This document shows positions 18,674-28,688 of a stretch of DNA of 64,000 nt, piece by piece. Every line of letters begins with the position of its first letter. Position 1 is the first letter of the stretch. The DNA lies in NCBI GenBank assembly GCA_964519955.1, contig CAZFLM010000005.1:81099-145098 (forward strand), in the 5' to 3' direction. The stretch is from CAZFLM01 sp964519955 (GTDB taxonomy: Bacteria > Armatimonadota > Chthonomonadetes > Chthonomonadales > CAJBBX01). The translations under genes were made by a program, and so were the position numbers. The notes beneath the pieces are model-generated. The model made no database searches. It had not been told where the DNA came from and saw nothing but the letters and a program-made list of their open reading frames with translations.

Positions 18674-21649
18674 CTACCCCATCTTCACCCGCAAGAGACG
18701 CGTCTGGCCCACTTGGAACGGGCAGGGCGTGACCGCGCCGGCGCCGCTCCACCCGTCGAAGAGGTCGGTCACTGTCACGCGCGACGGCCAGCGCAGCTCG
18801 ACATCGCCGGCGACCGGGCTCGTCACGGCGACCAACTCGCGCGAGGCGTGGACGAGGCAGCCGCTCGGCGCGTAGAGGTGCACGCCGGCGTCGGCGACGC
18901 GTTCGCGCCAGATCTCGGTGCCCAGCGGCGGGACGCCCCACCACTCCAGCCGCCCGCCGTTCGGCAGTTGCCGAGACGCCGCCGCGCCCGGCCCGTCGGA
19001 GTACCGCGCCAGAGCGTCGCCCCCGGTGAGCTGTGCGCGGGGCCGCACAGCCGCGATCGGGCAGACCACCGCGTCGCCGATGAGCGCCCGGCCCGGCAGC
19101 GGCTCGTTCCGCACCTCGACCGATAGGCCGAGCACCTTCGCCGGTGCTGCGGCGTCCCACCGGCCGCTATCCGGATCGATCAGCCCGATCGGCCCGATCA
19201 CCACGAAGGTGCGGCCAGCACGCTCCATGCTGCTCTTCAGCCTCGCGATGTCCTTCATGCGGGCCGCGGACGCCGTGGCGACGACCACGAGCCGGATGCG
19301 CCGCGGCAACTTGTCGAGGTCCGAGAGCAGCCACACCCCCACCGGCGCACCCGCCCGCCCCAGGTCGTGGAGCATCTGCTTGTGCGCCGCCTGGAGCAGC
19401 GCCGTCCCCGGTGGCACCCACGCGAAGCCGGTGTCGTCGACCACGAACGCGATCTCCGCCGCCTGCGTCCGGTCCAACGCGCCCGCCTTCGTGTAGACCG
19501 CGGTCTGCGCGGCGAAGGCCCGGTGGAGGGCCGCATCGTGGTGCCAGCTTGCGGAGAGCGAGAACTTCTGCGCCATCGTGCCGTGCACCGCGTCGTTCGC
19601 GCACTCGCGCTGGTGCATGGAGATGGCCGCGCCGCGCGGGTTCTTCGGGTCGTAGACCTGGTGCCAGAGGATGGGGTGCAGCCAGGAGAACATGTCGTTC
19701 TCGCTGCAGAACAGCTTCCCCGCCGCCGCGATCGACTCCGTAGCCGAGCAGTACGGGTTGTAGCCATTCGCCAGATCGCGGTAGTCGAGCAGCGGCACCG
19801 TCGCGAGGATGTCGACGTTGGGGTCGTCGAGGAGGCGCCGGAGCCCGAAGTGGCCGCTGGTGGCCTGGCGCGACTCCCCGGCCAGCTCGATGACGTAGCC
19901 GGCGAACGAACCGACGAGCGTCCTGCCTGTCGTCTCATCCTTCACCACGCGCGCGAAGTGCCCGATGGTCTCCGCGGCCAGATCGGAGAGGAAGCCGTGG
20001 AAGGCGGCGGCGCTGCGCCCGTCGCGGTCGTCCGGGTAGAGGTCGAGGCCGGGGCGGCGGCGCGCGGCCGGCAGCGGGATGTCGGAGGTCTCGGCCAGCC
20101 TGCCGCCGCGCTCGCCCAGCCACGCAGCGAACCGGCGGCGCATCGGCGCGCTGTAGTCGGAGTAGAGCTGTTCGTTGCAGGCCCAGGCGAACCACTCCTC
20201 CGTGACGCCGCACGTGACCCAGATGCCGGCCAGTCGCGAGGCCCACGGCTGCGCCTTGCAGTGGCGGATGAGGCGGCGCAGCTCCTCGGCCTGGTCCTTG
20301 CGCCAGGCCTCCGACGCGAAGGAGGCGACCTGCGTCCCGTTGCCCTCCTCCCAGACGAACTCGCCCTGGTCGGTGACGATGCGGGCCAGTTCCTGCGGGT
20401 GCTCGCGCAGCCAGAGCGGCGGGAGCGATAGGGAGACGCGCAGGAAGATCATCGCGGCCGGGTTCGCCTGCAGCGAGAAGCTGACGCTCTCGTCCAGCTC
20501 CGCATAGTGCCCGCCGGCCGTCGCCTCGCAGATGTGGTGCACGTGGCGTCCCGCGCAGGTCGGCACGCACATCACCGTGGTGCCCGACGCCCCGAACTCC
20601 GCCACGTTGCCCGGCTGGTAGTCGTACGACGAGTAGCCCTGCCACGGGAAGTGCCGCCCGTTGACGAACAGCGCGGGCCGCCCTCTCTGCATCCGCCGTT
20701 CGGCGCGCGGCAGCGAGGCGGCGACGCGCTTGGGCAGCTCGACCGACGCATCGGCGCCCCGCACGCGGTAGCCGCCCACGACCAGCCCGAGGTCATGCCG
20801 CCCCGGTGCCAGGTACCACGGGATCGGCCGCTTGACGTCGCAGGCCCCGTTGGCCAGCGCGGCGCGCTCAGCCTCGGTCAGACGCACCCGCCAGAGCACG
20901 CGCTCCTGGCGACGGAACTCCATGTCGATCGGCGCGCCGGGCTCAGGTCGCGCCCCCGCCGAGGCGATACGCACCACGGCCGCGCCACTGTCGACCCGCG
21001 CCGCCACCTTCGCGGCGACGTCCAACGCATGGCCGTAGTGGACAGTCAGCCGGCGGAGCTCCAGCTCGTGCTCGAGGCCAGGCGACAGGTCGTGTACCAG
21101 CAGCACGAGCGCGATGATCGGGAAGCGGGGCTTGCGCTTGGCGTCCGACCGTGCGTCGGCGAACCGGAAGCTCACCGTGGCGCGCGCGCCGGGCTCGACG
21201 TGCTGCGGCTCCGCGAGCAGCCAAACTGCCGCGGTGTTCTCCGCCACAGGCAGCCAGGTCAACTCGTGCGCTTGCATGCTGAACGACATCCGCCGCTCGG
21301 TCCGGTTCACCACCTCGAACGAGATGGCCTCGGGCGCGCGCCGGATGCGCGTCTGGATGAAGAGCGCGTTGTGCGGCAGCTTCGCCGACCGGAACCGCCA
21401 CAGCACGCCGCAGTCGACCGGCACGAACTCGTTCAGCGGGTACTCCGCCGCCCGCTGCCGCACGTCCATGTAGTGCCCGACGCCGTCCATCGTCTCGAAC
21501 AGCCGGAGCCGGTCATCTGCCGGCCGCGAGAACGCGTCGTCCGGGTACAGCGGCTCCGGCGATTCGGCGAACGCCCCCGCCGGCACGACGGACGCCGCCG
21601 CCAGCCCCGCCCCTTCGATGAACAGCTCCCGCCTCGTCGGTCTGTGCAA
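18674..21649 (-). CDS. Tat-exported GH42-like large glycosidase
   Basis: About 991 residues. The N-terminus after a TTG start at 21649 reads HRPTRRELFIEGAGLAAASV, a twin-arginine leader with hydrophobic core and AFA cleavage site. AGGAG lies seven bases upstream of that TTG; longer in-frame starts read through unrelated sequence. A beta-rich region (60-300) is followed by a TIM-barrel-like region around 330-650 with IWVTCGVTEEWFAWACNEQ, which could carry an acid/base Glu as in GH42/GH5-type beta-galactosidases, and FCSENDMFSW as a possible nucleophile segment. A trimerisation-like region (650-850) fits GH42 architecture. The substrate is not identifiable. Confidence 0.7.
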   Translation of the reverse strand: MHRPTRRELFIEGAGLAAASVVPAGAFAESPEPLYPDDAFSRPADDRLRLFETMDGVGHYMDVRQRAAEYPLNEFVPVDCGVLWRFRSAKLPHNALFIQTRIRRAPEAISFEVVNRTERRMSFSMQAHELTWLPVAENTAAVWLLAEPQHVEPGARATVSFRFADARSDAKRKPRFPIIALVLLVHDLSPGLEHELELRRLTVHYGHALDVAAKVAARVDSGAAVVRIASAGARPEPGAPIDMEFRRQERVLWRVRLTEAERAALANGACDVKRPIPWYLAPGRHDLGLVVGGYRVRGADASVELPKRVAASLPRAERRMQRGRPALFVNGRHFPWQGYSSYDYQPGNVAEFGASGTTVMCVPTCAGRHVHHICEATAGGHYAELDESVSFSLQANPAAMIFLRVSLSLPPLWLREHPQELARIVTDQGEFVWEEGNGTQVASFASEAWRKDQAEELRRLIRHCKAQPWASRLAGIWVTCGVTEEWFAWACNEQLYSDYSAPMRRRFAAWLGERGGRLAETSDIPLPAARRRPGLDLYPDDRDGRSAAAFHGFLSDLAAETIGHFARVVKDETTGRTLVGSFAGYVIELAGESRQATSGHFGLRRLLDDPNVDILATVPLLDYRDLANGYNPYCSATESIAAAGKLFCSENDMFSWLHPILWHQVYDPKNPRGAAISMHQRECANDAVHGTMAQKFSLSASWHHDAALHRAFAAQTAVYTKAGALDRTQAAEIAFVVDDTGFAWVPPGTALLQAAHKQMLHDLGRAGAPVGVWLLSDLDKLPRRIRLVVVATASAARMKDIARLKSSMERAGRTFVVIGPIGLIDPDSGRWDAAAPAKVLGLSVEVRNEPLPGRALIGDAVVCPIAAVRPRAQLTGGDALARYSDGPGAAASRQLPNGGRLEWWGVPPLGTEIWRERVADAGVHLYAPSGCLVHASRELVAVTSPVAGDVELRWPSRVTVTDLFDGWSGAGAVTPCPFQVGQTRLLRVKMG

Positions 21650-21701
21650 ACGCGTGCTCCTTGGGTTGGTGCGTGGATTGGCGATGGGCTGATCGATGCG
21701 C

Positions 21702-21851
21702 GCCGGGAGATGAATCACCCGGCTGGGGGGCGTCCCGCCAACGGCCATACGGGCGCAAAGGCATCAGCGGCCGCAAGCCGGTCGCCGGAGGCCGCCGGGA
21801 GATGAATCACCCGGCTGGGGGGCGTCCCGCCAACCGCCCTCCGGGCGGGAG
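21702..21851. repeat. Two direct copies of a REP-like repeat, left flank of the transposase
   Basis: The 41-base unit beginning GCCGGGAGATGAATCACCCG occurs at 21702-21742 and again at 21794-21834, 92 bases apart. Both contain the GATGAATCACCC core, which is an inverted version of the GGGCGATTCATC cores on the other side of the transposase gene. The arms CGCCCTCCGGGCGG after copy two can form a hairpin. Confidence 0.85.
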
Positions 21852-21870
21852 GAGCCGAACGCGCGCGGCT

Positions 21871-22323
21871 CTACAAGGGCTCGGCGCCCTCTGGGCCTGC
21901 AGTGTCCGGCTCCTCCCCAGAGCGCTCGATGGCAGGCCACACCGTCCCCGATGCGTGGTGTTCGGCCTGGTGCTCGACGTACTCGATCACGATGCGTACG
22001 TGCGTGCGGCTGACGCTGAAGACACCATACCCCTCCTGCCAGCGGAACCCGCCCACGTCGCCCAAGTGGTCGCGCACGAACGCCGACGAGACGCCCCTCA
22101 CCTGATGCATCAGGCTCGCAGGCGAGACCTTGGTCGGCGCCTTGACGAGGAGGTGCACATGGTCGGGCATCCCGCCGATCGCCAGCACATCGCACCCAGC
22201 GCCTCTCGCCTCAGCCTCGATGCACCGGTGGACCATCCGTGCCGATTCGCCGTCCAGCACGGGGTCGCGACCGCGGGTCGACCAGACGAAGTGCAGGTAC
22301 ACCTCGGACTTGCTCGCACGCAT
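21871..22323 (-). CDS. REP-associated tyrosine transposase (RAYT, IS200/IS605-like)
   Basis: A 150-residue HUH/Y1 single-strand transposase. The metal-binding HUH motif is His55-Val-His57 in GMPDHVHLLVKAP and the probable catalytic Tyr is Tyr115 in IVIEYVEHQAEHH. The N-terminus YLHFVWSTRGRDPVL and the WQEGYGVFSVS segment are typical of the family. The ATG at 22323 has an AAGGAGG ribosome site. RAYTs move or maintain REP sequences, and here matching repeats flank the gene on both sides in opposite orientation. No IS200 left/right ends were identified, so it looks domesticated or REP-linked. The gene appears intact. Confidence 0.93.
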   Translation of the reverse strand: MRASKSEVYLHFVWSTRGRDPVLDGESARMVHRCIEAEARGAGCDVLAIGGMPDHVHLLVKAPTKVSPASLMHQVRGVSSAFVRDHLGDVGGFRWQEGYGVFSVSRTHVRIVIEYVEHQAEHHASGTVWPAIERSGEEPDTAGPEGAEPL

Positions 22324-22344
22324 CGGATACCCTCCTTAGCCGCG

Positions 22345-22580
22345 CCGTCCCGACACGCGCAACCACTCCCCTACTCGCACAGCCCGCGCCCGCAGGGCGC
22401 TCGGACGAAGGCCCTCCAGGCGGGCGATTCATCGTCCGACACGCCGGCGCGACACACCTCCACCGTCCCGACACCCGCAACCACTCCCCTACTCGCACAA
22501 CCCGCGCCCGCAGGGCGCTTGGCCGCAGGCCCTCCAGGCGGGCGATTCATCGTCCGACACGGTGGCGCGACACACCTCCA
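22345..22580. repeat. Two tandem 118-bp REP-like repeats, right flank of the transposase
   Basis: Copies start at 22345 and 22463. Each runs from CCGTCCCGACACSCGCAACC to GCGCGACACACCTCCA and contains CCTCCAGGCGGGCGATTCAT. That core is the reverse complement of the GATGAATCRCCCG core found left of the transposase gene, so the flanking repeats form an inverted pair. They lie between the transposase start and the GH172 gene, whose promoter must be within or just after them. Confidence 0.87.
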
Positions 22581-22693
22581 TCGCCTCTCCCCGCCCAACC
22601 ATTCACCGCACGATCCGCGCTCACCTGTAGGGATTGCACCCGCCCCGCGGCGAACTACCCGGTAGCTGGCATCCATCCGAACCAGGGGGCGAT

Positions 22694-24283
22694 GTGAACG
22701 TGGACTACCCGAGCATCGAGCATCTCTACGACCCGCTGTCTCTCGCGCGGAAGAAGGTCGCGCGCGCCATGATGGCGTCGAGCTACGACCGCCGCGGCGG
22801 CAACCACGACTGGAGCAACTTCGTCCGCCGCGAGGGCACGGCCGCCGTGCTGATGGAGGCCGAGGGGCCGGGCTGCATCACGCGCATCTGGACCGCCGAC
22901 CCGCAGAAGGGCACGCTGCGCATCTTCATCGACGGACGCGAGGCGCCGGCCATCGAGACCCCCTTCGCGCGCCTGTTCGACCTGCTCCCGCTCTCGTTCG
23001 GCATCGGCGGCGAGAGCGCGGCGAACTACGAGCGCTCCAAGGCCGAGCACGTCGCCATGGGCCACACGTCGTACTGCCCCATCCCGTTCGCGCGCTCGTG
23101 CAAGGTCACCATCGACCCCGAGGACGACTACCTCTACTATCAGGTGAACTACCACCTCTACCCGCCGGACACGCCGGTGCGCAGCTTCGCCCCGGCCACC
23201 TCGCTCGACACGCCGGAGATCCGCGAGGCGCAGCGTATCTGGGCCAACCGGGAGCGCGGGGAGCCCCTCGTGGACTGGAGCGCCGCACGGGAGGGGACCT
23301 ACTCCATCGCGCCGGGCGGTGAGGCCGTACTGCTCCAGGCCGAGGGCGCCGGCATCGTGCGAGGCATCCGCATATCGCTGCCGCCCAACTCGGCCCCGCG
23401 CGCAATCGAGCACGTCCGCGACAACCTCTGGCTGGTCGCGCACTTCGACGACGACGAGCGCCGCGACCCGTGCGTCAACGCACCGATCGGGCCGCTCTGC
23501 CTCGACTACGGCCAGGAGCGCAAGCCAAACTCGCTGCTGGTCGGCACGGACGCCGAGGGGGCGTACTATTGCTGCTTCCCGATGCCGTTTGCCGAGAAGG
23601 CCACGATCCGCCTCGTCAATAGGACGATCCTCCCGCTGGAGGGAGTCCGCGTGCAGGTGCTCCTCGAGCCGCTCGCGGAACTGCCTGCCGACCTGTTCCG
23701 CTTCCGCGCGACCTGGCACGTCGAGACGCCCTTCGGCCCGGACCACCGCGACTACAACGGCGTCGCCTGCCGCCTGCTGAATCTGGATGGGCGCGACAAC
23801 GTGGAGTTCCTGAACGTGTGGGGCGCCGGGCACTTCGTCGGCTGCGGCTTCCACGTCGACCTGCGGAACGCCCCGACCGACCGGGCAGCCGGCGAGGGTG
23901 ACGAGATGTTCCTCGTCGACGACGACCCGCGCCTGAGCCTGTACGGAACCGGCGCCGAGGACTACATGAACGACGCGTGGGGCATCCGCGGCTACAGCGG
24001 GCCGCTGTCGGGCTCCGGCATGCTCGGCGAGTGGGGCGTGGATCCGCAGCTCTTTGGATACCGCCTGCACCTGCCGGACTACGTGCCGTTCACGCGCAGG
24101 GGCCGGTTCACCATCGAGCACGGCACCGGCAACAACTGCAGCGGCCTCTACCGCAGCGTTGCGTACTGGTACATGGACCCGGCCACCAACCGCACCAAGA
24201 CCGAGGAGGCCCGCTGGGAGGCCATCCGCGCGGGTTCGGCTGCCGCACAACCGCTCAACGAGGACACGAACGCCGATGACTGA
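22694..24283 (+). CDS. DUF2961 / GH172 family protein
   Basis: A 529-residue cytoplasmic protein of the DUF2961 family, now GH172. Family features are the N-terminal SSYDRRGGNHDWSNFVR, AEGPGCITRIWT, and the later DEMFLVDDDPR, YGTGAEDYMNDAWG with the paired acidic residues, and FRATWHVE. GH172 members act on difructose anhydrides or alpha-fructofuranosides, and some act on arabinofuranosides. A GTG start at 22694, preceded by AGGGGG, opens with NVDYPSIEHLYDP; the longer reading from 22634 adds unconvincing sequence. The following membrane-protein gene overlaps its end by 8 bases, so the two are co-translated. Confidence 0.88.
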   Translation: MNVDYPSIEHLYDPLSLARKKVARAMMASSYDRRGGNHDWSNFVRREGTAAVLMEAEGPGCITRIWTADPQKGTLRIFIDGREAPAIETPFARLFDLLPLSFGIGGESAANYERSKAEHVAMGHTSYCPIPFARSCKVTIDPEDDYLYYQVNYHLYPPDTPVRSFAPATSLDTPEIREAQRIWANRERGEPLVDWSAAREGTYSIAPGGEAVLLQAEGAGIVRGIRISLPPNSAPRAIEHVRDNLWLVAHFDDDERRDPCVNAPIGPLCLDYGQERKPNSLLVGTDAEGAYYCCFPMPFAEKATIRLVNRTILPLEGVRVQVLLEPLAELPADLFRFRATWHVETPFGPDHRDYNGVACRLLNLDGRDNVEFLNVWGAGHFVGCGFHVDLRNAPTDRAAGEGDEMFLVDDDPRLSLYGTGAEDYMNDAWGIRGYSGPLSGSGMLGEWGVDPQLFGYRLHLPDYVPFTRRGRFTIEHGTGNNCSGLYRSVAYWYMDPATNRTKTEEARWEAIRAGSAAAQPLNEDTNADD

Positions 24284-24743
24284 CACCACGCCGTATCAGC
24301 CGCAACTGACGCAGCAGGATGTGGAGCATCTGCGCCTCCTGACGCTCTTCCACTACATCGTGGGGGGCGCGATCGCGCTGTTCTCGTGCATGTTTCTGAT
24401 CTACGTCGGCATCGGAGTGATGATGCTGGCCAATCCGCAAGCGCTCGCGGGCCCGAAGGCGGAGGTGCCGCCGCCCGCCTTCGTCGGTTGGATGTTCACG
24501 GCGATCGGCTCGCTGGGCGTGCTCGGAGGCTGGACGCTGGGAGGCCTGACGGCGCTCTCTGGACGCTGGATGAGGGCCCAGCGGCACTTCATCCCCATCC
24601 TTGTCATCGCCGGCATAGACTGCGTGTTCGCCGTCCCGTTCGGCACGGCGCTGGGGGTGTTCACGTTCATCGTGCTGCTGAGGCCGCAAGTGCGCGCGCT
24701 GTTCGAGGGCGCACCCGCCGCAGTCGAGGCCCCCCTGGGCTGA
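24276..24743 (+). CDS. Small membrane protein with three hydrophobic segments
   Basis: A 155-residue protein of unknown function. Hydrophobic segments lie at about residues 24-50 (VGGAIALFSCMFLIYVGIGV), 68-92 and 105-132. Short hydrophilic tails face out at both ends, and the N-terminus carries a Gln-rich stretch before HLRLLTLFHYIVGG. The ATG at 24276 overlaps the end of the GH172 gene, so translation is coupled. The next gene is a secreted glycosidase. Its role beside two sugar enzymes is not readable from sequence. Confidence 0.75.
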   Translation: MTDTTPYQPQLTQQDVEHLRLLTLFHYIVGGAIALFSCMFLIYVGIGVMMLANPQALAGPKAEVPPPAFVGWMFTAIGSLGVLGGWTLGGLTALSGRWMRAQRHFIPILVIAGIDCVFAVPFGTALGVFTFIVLLRPQVRALFEGAPAAVEAPLG

Positions 24744-24795
24744 GCACTGCGCACAGGCGGCTTGATCGGCCGCACAGACTCGGAAGGGAAACGAC

Positions 24796-27700
24796 GTGAT
24801 GAGACGATGGATCGGTACCGCGCTCCTGCTCCTGGCAGCCGCCACGGTCGCGCTGCCCGCCGCCGCGCAGGCATGGCGCCATGAAGTGCGCAGCTTTCCG
24901 CCCGAGGTGATCGAGGGGCAGGCGCTCAAGTTCGAGGTTGCCTACGCCGCCGCCGAGCCCGAGAAGCTGCACGCCGAGGTGAAGGACGCGCAGAACGTGG
25001 TGCACGTCACCGATGTGCGGACGGTATCGGGCACGGGCGTCGCGCGCTTCAGCATCGCCATTCCGCCGGACCGGTTCAAGGGGCAGCTCCTAGTGGCGGT
25101 CTGGTTCGGCGAGAACTGGCAGCAGCCCCGCGCGCCGATCATCCACGTCGGGCCGATCCCCGTCTGGACCGCCGAGGAGGGCCGCCGCATCGAGGCGAAC
25201 GCCCGCAGCGCCGCCTCACGCATCGCGCAGCTCGGCCTGAGCGAGAAGCGCCCGGCTATCGGCGTGCTCTCCGGCGGCTGGGGCGGGCGCAGCGCGGCGC
25301 TGCCCAGGCAGTACGCCCAGGCGCTGGCCGCCACGGGGCGCAGGGTCGTCCTGCTGAGCCCAGATGACGTTACGAGCCGCCAGATCCTGAACAAGCGCCT
25401 CGTCACGATGCTCGTCGTGCCGGAAGCGCGCACCTTCCCCGGCCCGGCCGTCTCCACGCTCAGCTCGTACCTGCGCGCCGGTGGGCACATGATCGCGATG
25501 GGCGCGCCGGCGTTCGACCGCCTCGTGCGCCAGATGCCGGCCGGCATGCCCCACGCCGGCGAGTGGCTCGACGAGTGGCAGGTCGGCGAGGTGCTCCGCG
25601 CCACGCCGGCGACCGCCTCCCTGATCGACGCGGCCACGATGCAAGAGGCCGACTGGCGGCGCTCAACGAACGACACGACGTACGAGGCGTCCCACGCGAT
25701 CGAGGACGTGGCCGGCGTGGGGCGCGCGCTGCACGTGAAGATCAGCAACTTGACCGGGTGGGAGACGCTGGCGACGACGCTCGCACGTCCCGCCGCCGCG
25801 ACGGACAACGTGGTCACCTTCCGCGCCCGCGGCTCGGCAGCCACCACAGCGCTCTCGATCGAGCTGACCGAGGCCGACGGCTCCCGCTGGATCGCGGTCA
25901 CCCCGCTCGCCCCGAAGTGGCAGCGTTACGTGCTGGCGGTGGGCGCGTTCGTGCTCTGGGACCCGGACCACAAGTCGGGCCGCGGCGGCCCCGGCGACAA
26001 GCTGGACCTGACGCGCATCCGCACGATGGCGGTCGGCCTCGCCTTCACGCACACCAGCGTCGGCGGCGGCAAGCACGAGTACTGGTTCGCCGAGCCGGGC
26101 GTCGGCAAGGCGTCCGACCTGCCGCGCTACACGTCGCCGACGCTCGACACGTTCTCGCCCGCGTACAAGGTCTACCCCGTTCGCGGCGCCACCCGCATCG
26201 ACGCGTCGCGCAGCAAGGACCTGTTCGCCTGCGAGCCGCCCTCCCTGCCGAAGCACGTCCTCTCGACGCACCCTCGCACCGAGGGGACCGGCTACCTGAA
26301 GGCGCGCAAGTGGCGCTGGGTGCCGCTGCTGCAGGTCACCGGCAAGCAGGGCGTCGCCGGCACCATCGCCACGCTGCTCTGCCACCGCGACGACGAGTTC
26401 GCGGGCGGGCGCTGGGCATCGTTCACCGCCGCCGAACCGGAGTGGTACGCGCGCCCGGACGTCCGACGCTACGTTGTCGCCCTGGCGAAGCGCATGCTCG
26501 ACCCGGACATGCTGCATGAGGGCGGGGCCGAGTACTTCGGCGCCTTCCCCGACGACAAGATGCGCGTGGGCGCGGTGGCGGCCGAGGGCAGCCGCTCGGA
26601 GCTGTTGGCGGACATCCGCGTCGAGGCGCTGGGGCCGGGCGCCACGCAGCCGGTCTACCACACCACCCGCCCGCTGAGCCGCGCGGGAGCCAACCTGGCG
26701 TGCGAGGCGACGTGGGCGGCGGGGAACCTGACTGCGAACCGGTACCGAGTCACCACGGTACTGCTGCGCAACGGCAAGCCCATCGACCGGCTGAGCCACG
26801 AGATCACGGTGCGAAGCGCGAGCCGTCCGGGGCGTGTGACGGACTGGATCACCGCAAAAGATGGGCAGTTCCAGCTCAGTGGCAAGCCGTGGTACCCGCA
26901 CGGCGTGAACTACATGCCGTCCTCAGGCATCGCCATCGAGGCGGGGCACTACTTCGAGCAGTGGCTCTCCACCGAGAGCTACGACCCGGTCGTCATCGAA
27001 CGCGACCTGGCGCGCTGCCAGCAGATCGGCTTCAACATGATCAGCGCGTTCGTCTACATCGAGTCGATGCACAACCGCAACCTGATCGACCTGCTGAACC
27101 GCTGCGACGCCCATGGCCTGCGCGTGAACCTGTCGCTGCGGCCCGGCACGCCGCTCGACTTCGAGTGGCCCGGCATCGGCGACATCATCAAGGCGAACCA
27201 CCTGGCCGATGACCCGACCGTATTCGCGTACGACCTGGCGTGGGAGTCGGTCTGGGGCTTCCGCGACGCCCGCGTGCGCTGGGATGGGGAGTGGGAGCGC
27301 TGGGTCGTCGACCACTACGGCAGCGTCGAGGCCGCAGAGCAGGACTGGGGCCGCCCGATCCCGCGGGTGGGCGGCAAGGTCGCCGGCGCGTCGGACGCCG
27401 AAGTGCTTGCGACCGGGCCGGACCGCATGGTCGCGGCATACCGCCGGTTCCTGGACGACCTGCTGAGCCGCAAGCACCTGGAGGCGCGCCAGAAGATCCA
27501 CACGGTCGACGCCCGCCACCTGCTCTCGTTCCGCATGTCCGAGGGCGGCAACCCGACGTGCGGCGCTCACCTCATGGGCTATGACTACACCGGCCTGGCG
27601 CGCGACATGGACTTCGTGTCGCCGGAGGGCTATGGGCGCATCGGCGACTGGGAAAAGGTGAAGCCGGGCTGGTTCACCGTGCCGTACGCTCGCCTGACCG

Positions 27701-28647
27701 CTCCGGGCCACCCCGTGCTGTGGGCCGAGTTCGGCTACACCATCTGGAACCGCGGCGCCGACATCGCCGAGCCGGCTTCGGCCTCCCCGGAGGACGCCCT
27801 CGACCGCCGCTTCTACCAGCCCGAGACGATCGCGTTCACGGAGAACTACTACCGCTGCTTCTTCGACATGGCCCTGAAGAGCGGCTCCGCGGGCACGGTC
27901 TGCTGGTGGTACCCCGGCGGCTACCGCTTCGGCGAGAACAGCGACTTCGGCATCATCAACCCCGACGGCACGTGGCGCGGCCTCACGCGCATCATCGCCG
28001 AGTACGCCAAGAAGTTCGCCGCCCGCCCGCTTCCCCCGCAGCCCGACGCGTTCATTCAGGTCGACCGGGACGCGCACGCCGACGGCCTCTTCGGCATCTA
28101 CACGCAGGCGCAGGACGAGTTCTGGAAGCTGATCGCGCAGGGCAAGACGCCGGGCCTCCGCGCCGATGGCGACGGCACCGACAGCGCCACGGCGCCGCGC
28201 GTCGCGGTGGGCAACGTGCCCATCACCGGCAGCAACCCGCCCAAGCACCTGAACGCCGAGTTCGACTCCCTGCAGGTGCGGAACGCGGACGGCCAGTGGC
28301 AGGATGTGCCCTACGAGGGTGCCACTGTGACGGTGAAGGCAGGCGAGCCCATCCGCATCCGCGGCGTCGCGGGCAACACGGGCAAGGCGGCGTGGCTGCC
28401 CTCATCGGCCGGGGTCGGCCCGGTGGTGCTGATCGCGCGGTGTCGGAACGCGATGGCGGCCGGGGGCAACGGCGACGCTCTGGGGATCGGGCCGCTGGAG
28501 GCCAGCGTGCAGCCGCTGGGCACGTCGGATACCATGGTCGCCGAGATGCCAGCCCTGCCCGACGGCGCCCGCATCCGGGTGGAGATGACGCTGAGGGGCG
28601 TCTCCGGCTTCGGCGAGGTGCGGTGGGTGACGGTGCGGGTGAGGTAG
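24796..28647 (+). CDS. Very large secreted glycosidase with GATase-like and TIM-barrel domains
   Basis: A 1,283-residue exported protein with a signal peptide (residues 1-25, ending LPAAAQ). Residues about 135-250 resemble a class I glutamine-amidotransferase-like fold, seen as a trimerisation-type domain in some glycosidases. About 280-440 looks like a carbohydrate-binding beta-sandwich. About 690-1090 is a TIM barrel opening with KPWYPHGVNYMP, with two well-placed glutamates in YDLAWESVWGF and VLWAEFGYTIW, as in clan GH-A. A C-terminal beta domain finishes the protein. The substrate is unknown. GTG at 24796 and ATG at 24799 are both usable after GGAAGGG. Confidence 0.78.
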   Translation: MMRRWIGTALLLLAAATVALPAAAQAWRHEVRSFPPEVIEGQALKFEVAYAAAEPEKLHAEVKDAQNVVHVTDVRTVSGTGVARFSIAIPPDRFKGQLLVAVWFGENWQQPRAPIIHVGPIPVWTAEEGRRIEANARSAASRIAQLGLSEKRPAIGVLSGGWGGRSAALPRQYAQALAATGRRVVLLSPDDVTSRQILNKRLVTMLVVPEARTFPGPAVSTLSSYLRAGGHMIAMGAPAFDRLVRQMPAGMPHAGEWLDEWQVGEVLRATPATASLIDAATMQEADWRRSTNDTTYEASHAIEDVAGVGRALHVKISNLTGWETLATTLARPAAATDNVVTFRARGSAATTALSIELTEADGSRWIAVTPLAPKWQRYVLAVGAFVLWDPDHKSGRGGPGDKLDLTRIRTMAVGLAFTHTSVGGGKHEYWFAEPGVGKASDLPRYTSPTLDTFSPAYKVYPVRGATRIDASRSKDLFACEPPSLPKHVLSTHPRTEGTGYLKARKWRWVPLLQVTGKQGVAGTIATLLCHRDDEFAGGRWASFTAAEPEWYARPDVRRYVVALAKRMLDPDMLHEGGAEYFGAFPDDKMRVGAVAAEGSRSELLADIRVEALGPGATQPVYHTTRPLSRAGANLACEATWAAGNLTANRYRVTTVLLRNGKPIDRLSHEITVRSASRPGRVTDWITAKDGQFQLSGKPWYPHGVNYMPSSGIAIEAGHYFEQWLSTESYDPVVIERDLARCQQIGFNMISAFVYIESMHNRNLIDLLNRCDAHGLRVNLSLRPGTPLDFEWPGIGDIIKANHLADDPTVFAYDLAWESVWGFRDARVRWDGEWERWVVDHYGSVEAAEQDWGRPIPRVGGKVAGASDAEVLATGPDRMVAAYRRFLDDLLSRKHLEARQKIHTVDARHLLSFRMSEGGNPTCGAHLMGYDYTGLARDMDFVSPEGYGRIGDWEKVKPGWFTVPYARLTAPGHPVLWAEFGYTIWNRGADIAEPASASPEDALDRRFYQPETIAFTENYYRCFFDMALKSGSAGTVCWWYPGGYRFGENSDFGIINPDGTWRGLTRIIAEYAKKFAARPLPPQPDAFIQVDRDAHADGLFGIYTQAQDEFWKLIAQGKTPGLRADGDGTDSATAPRVAVGNVPITGSNPPKHLNAEFDSLQVRNADGQWQDVPYEGATVTVKAGEPIRIRGVAGNTGKAAWLPSSAGVGPVVLIARCRNAMAAGGNGDALGIGPLEASVQPLGTSDTMVAEMPALPDGARIRVEMTLRGVSGFGEVRWVTVRVR

Positions 28648-28688
28648 GAGGTGGCGGGGGCGCCGAGGGGAATCTGAGCCGATGGCGG

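Noticed and set aside
22345..22580. Tandem repeats considered as a CRISPR array
   Set aside because: Only two 118-bp units adjoin each other without variable spacers, and no cas genes are present. The core fits REP elements of the neighbouring RAYT.
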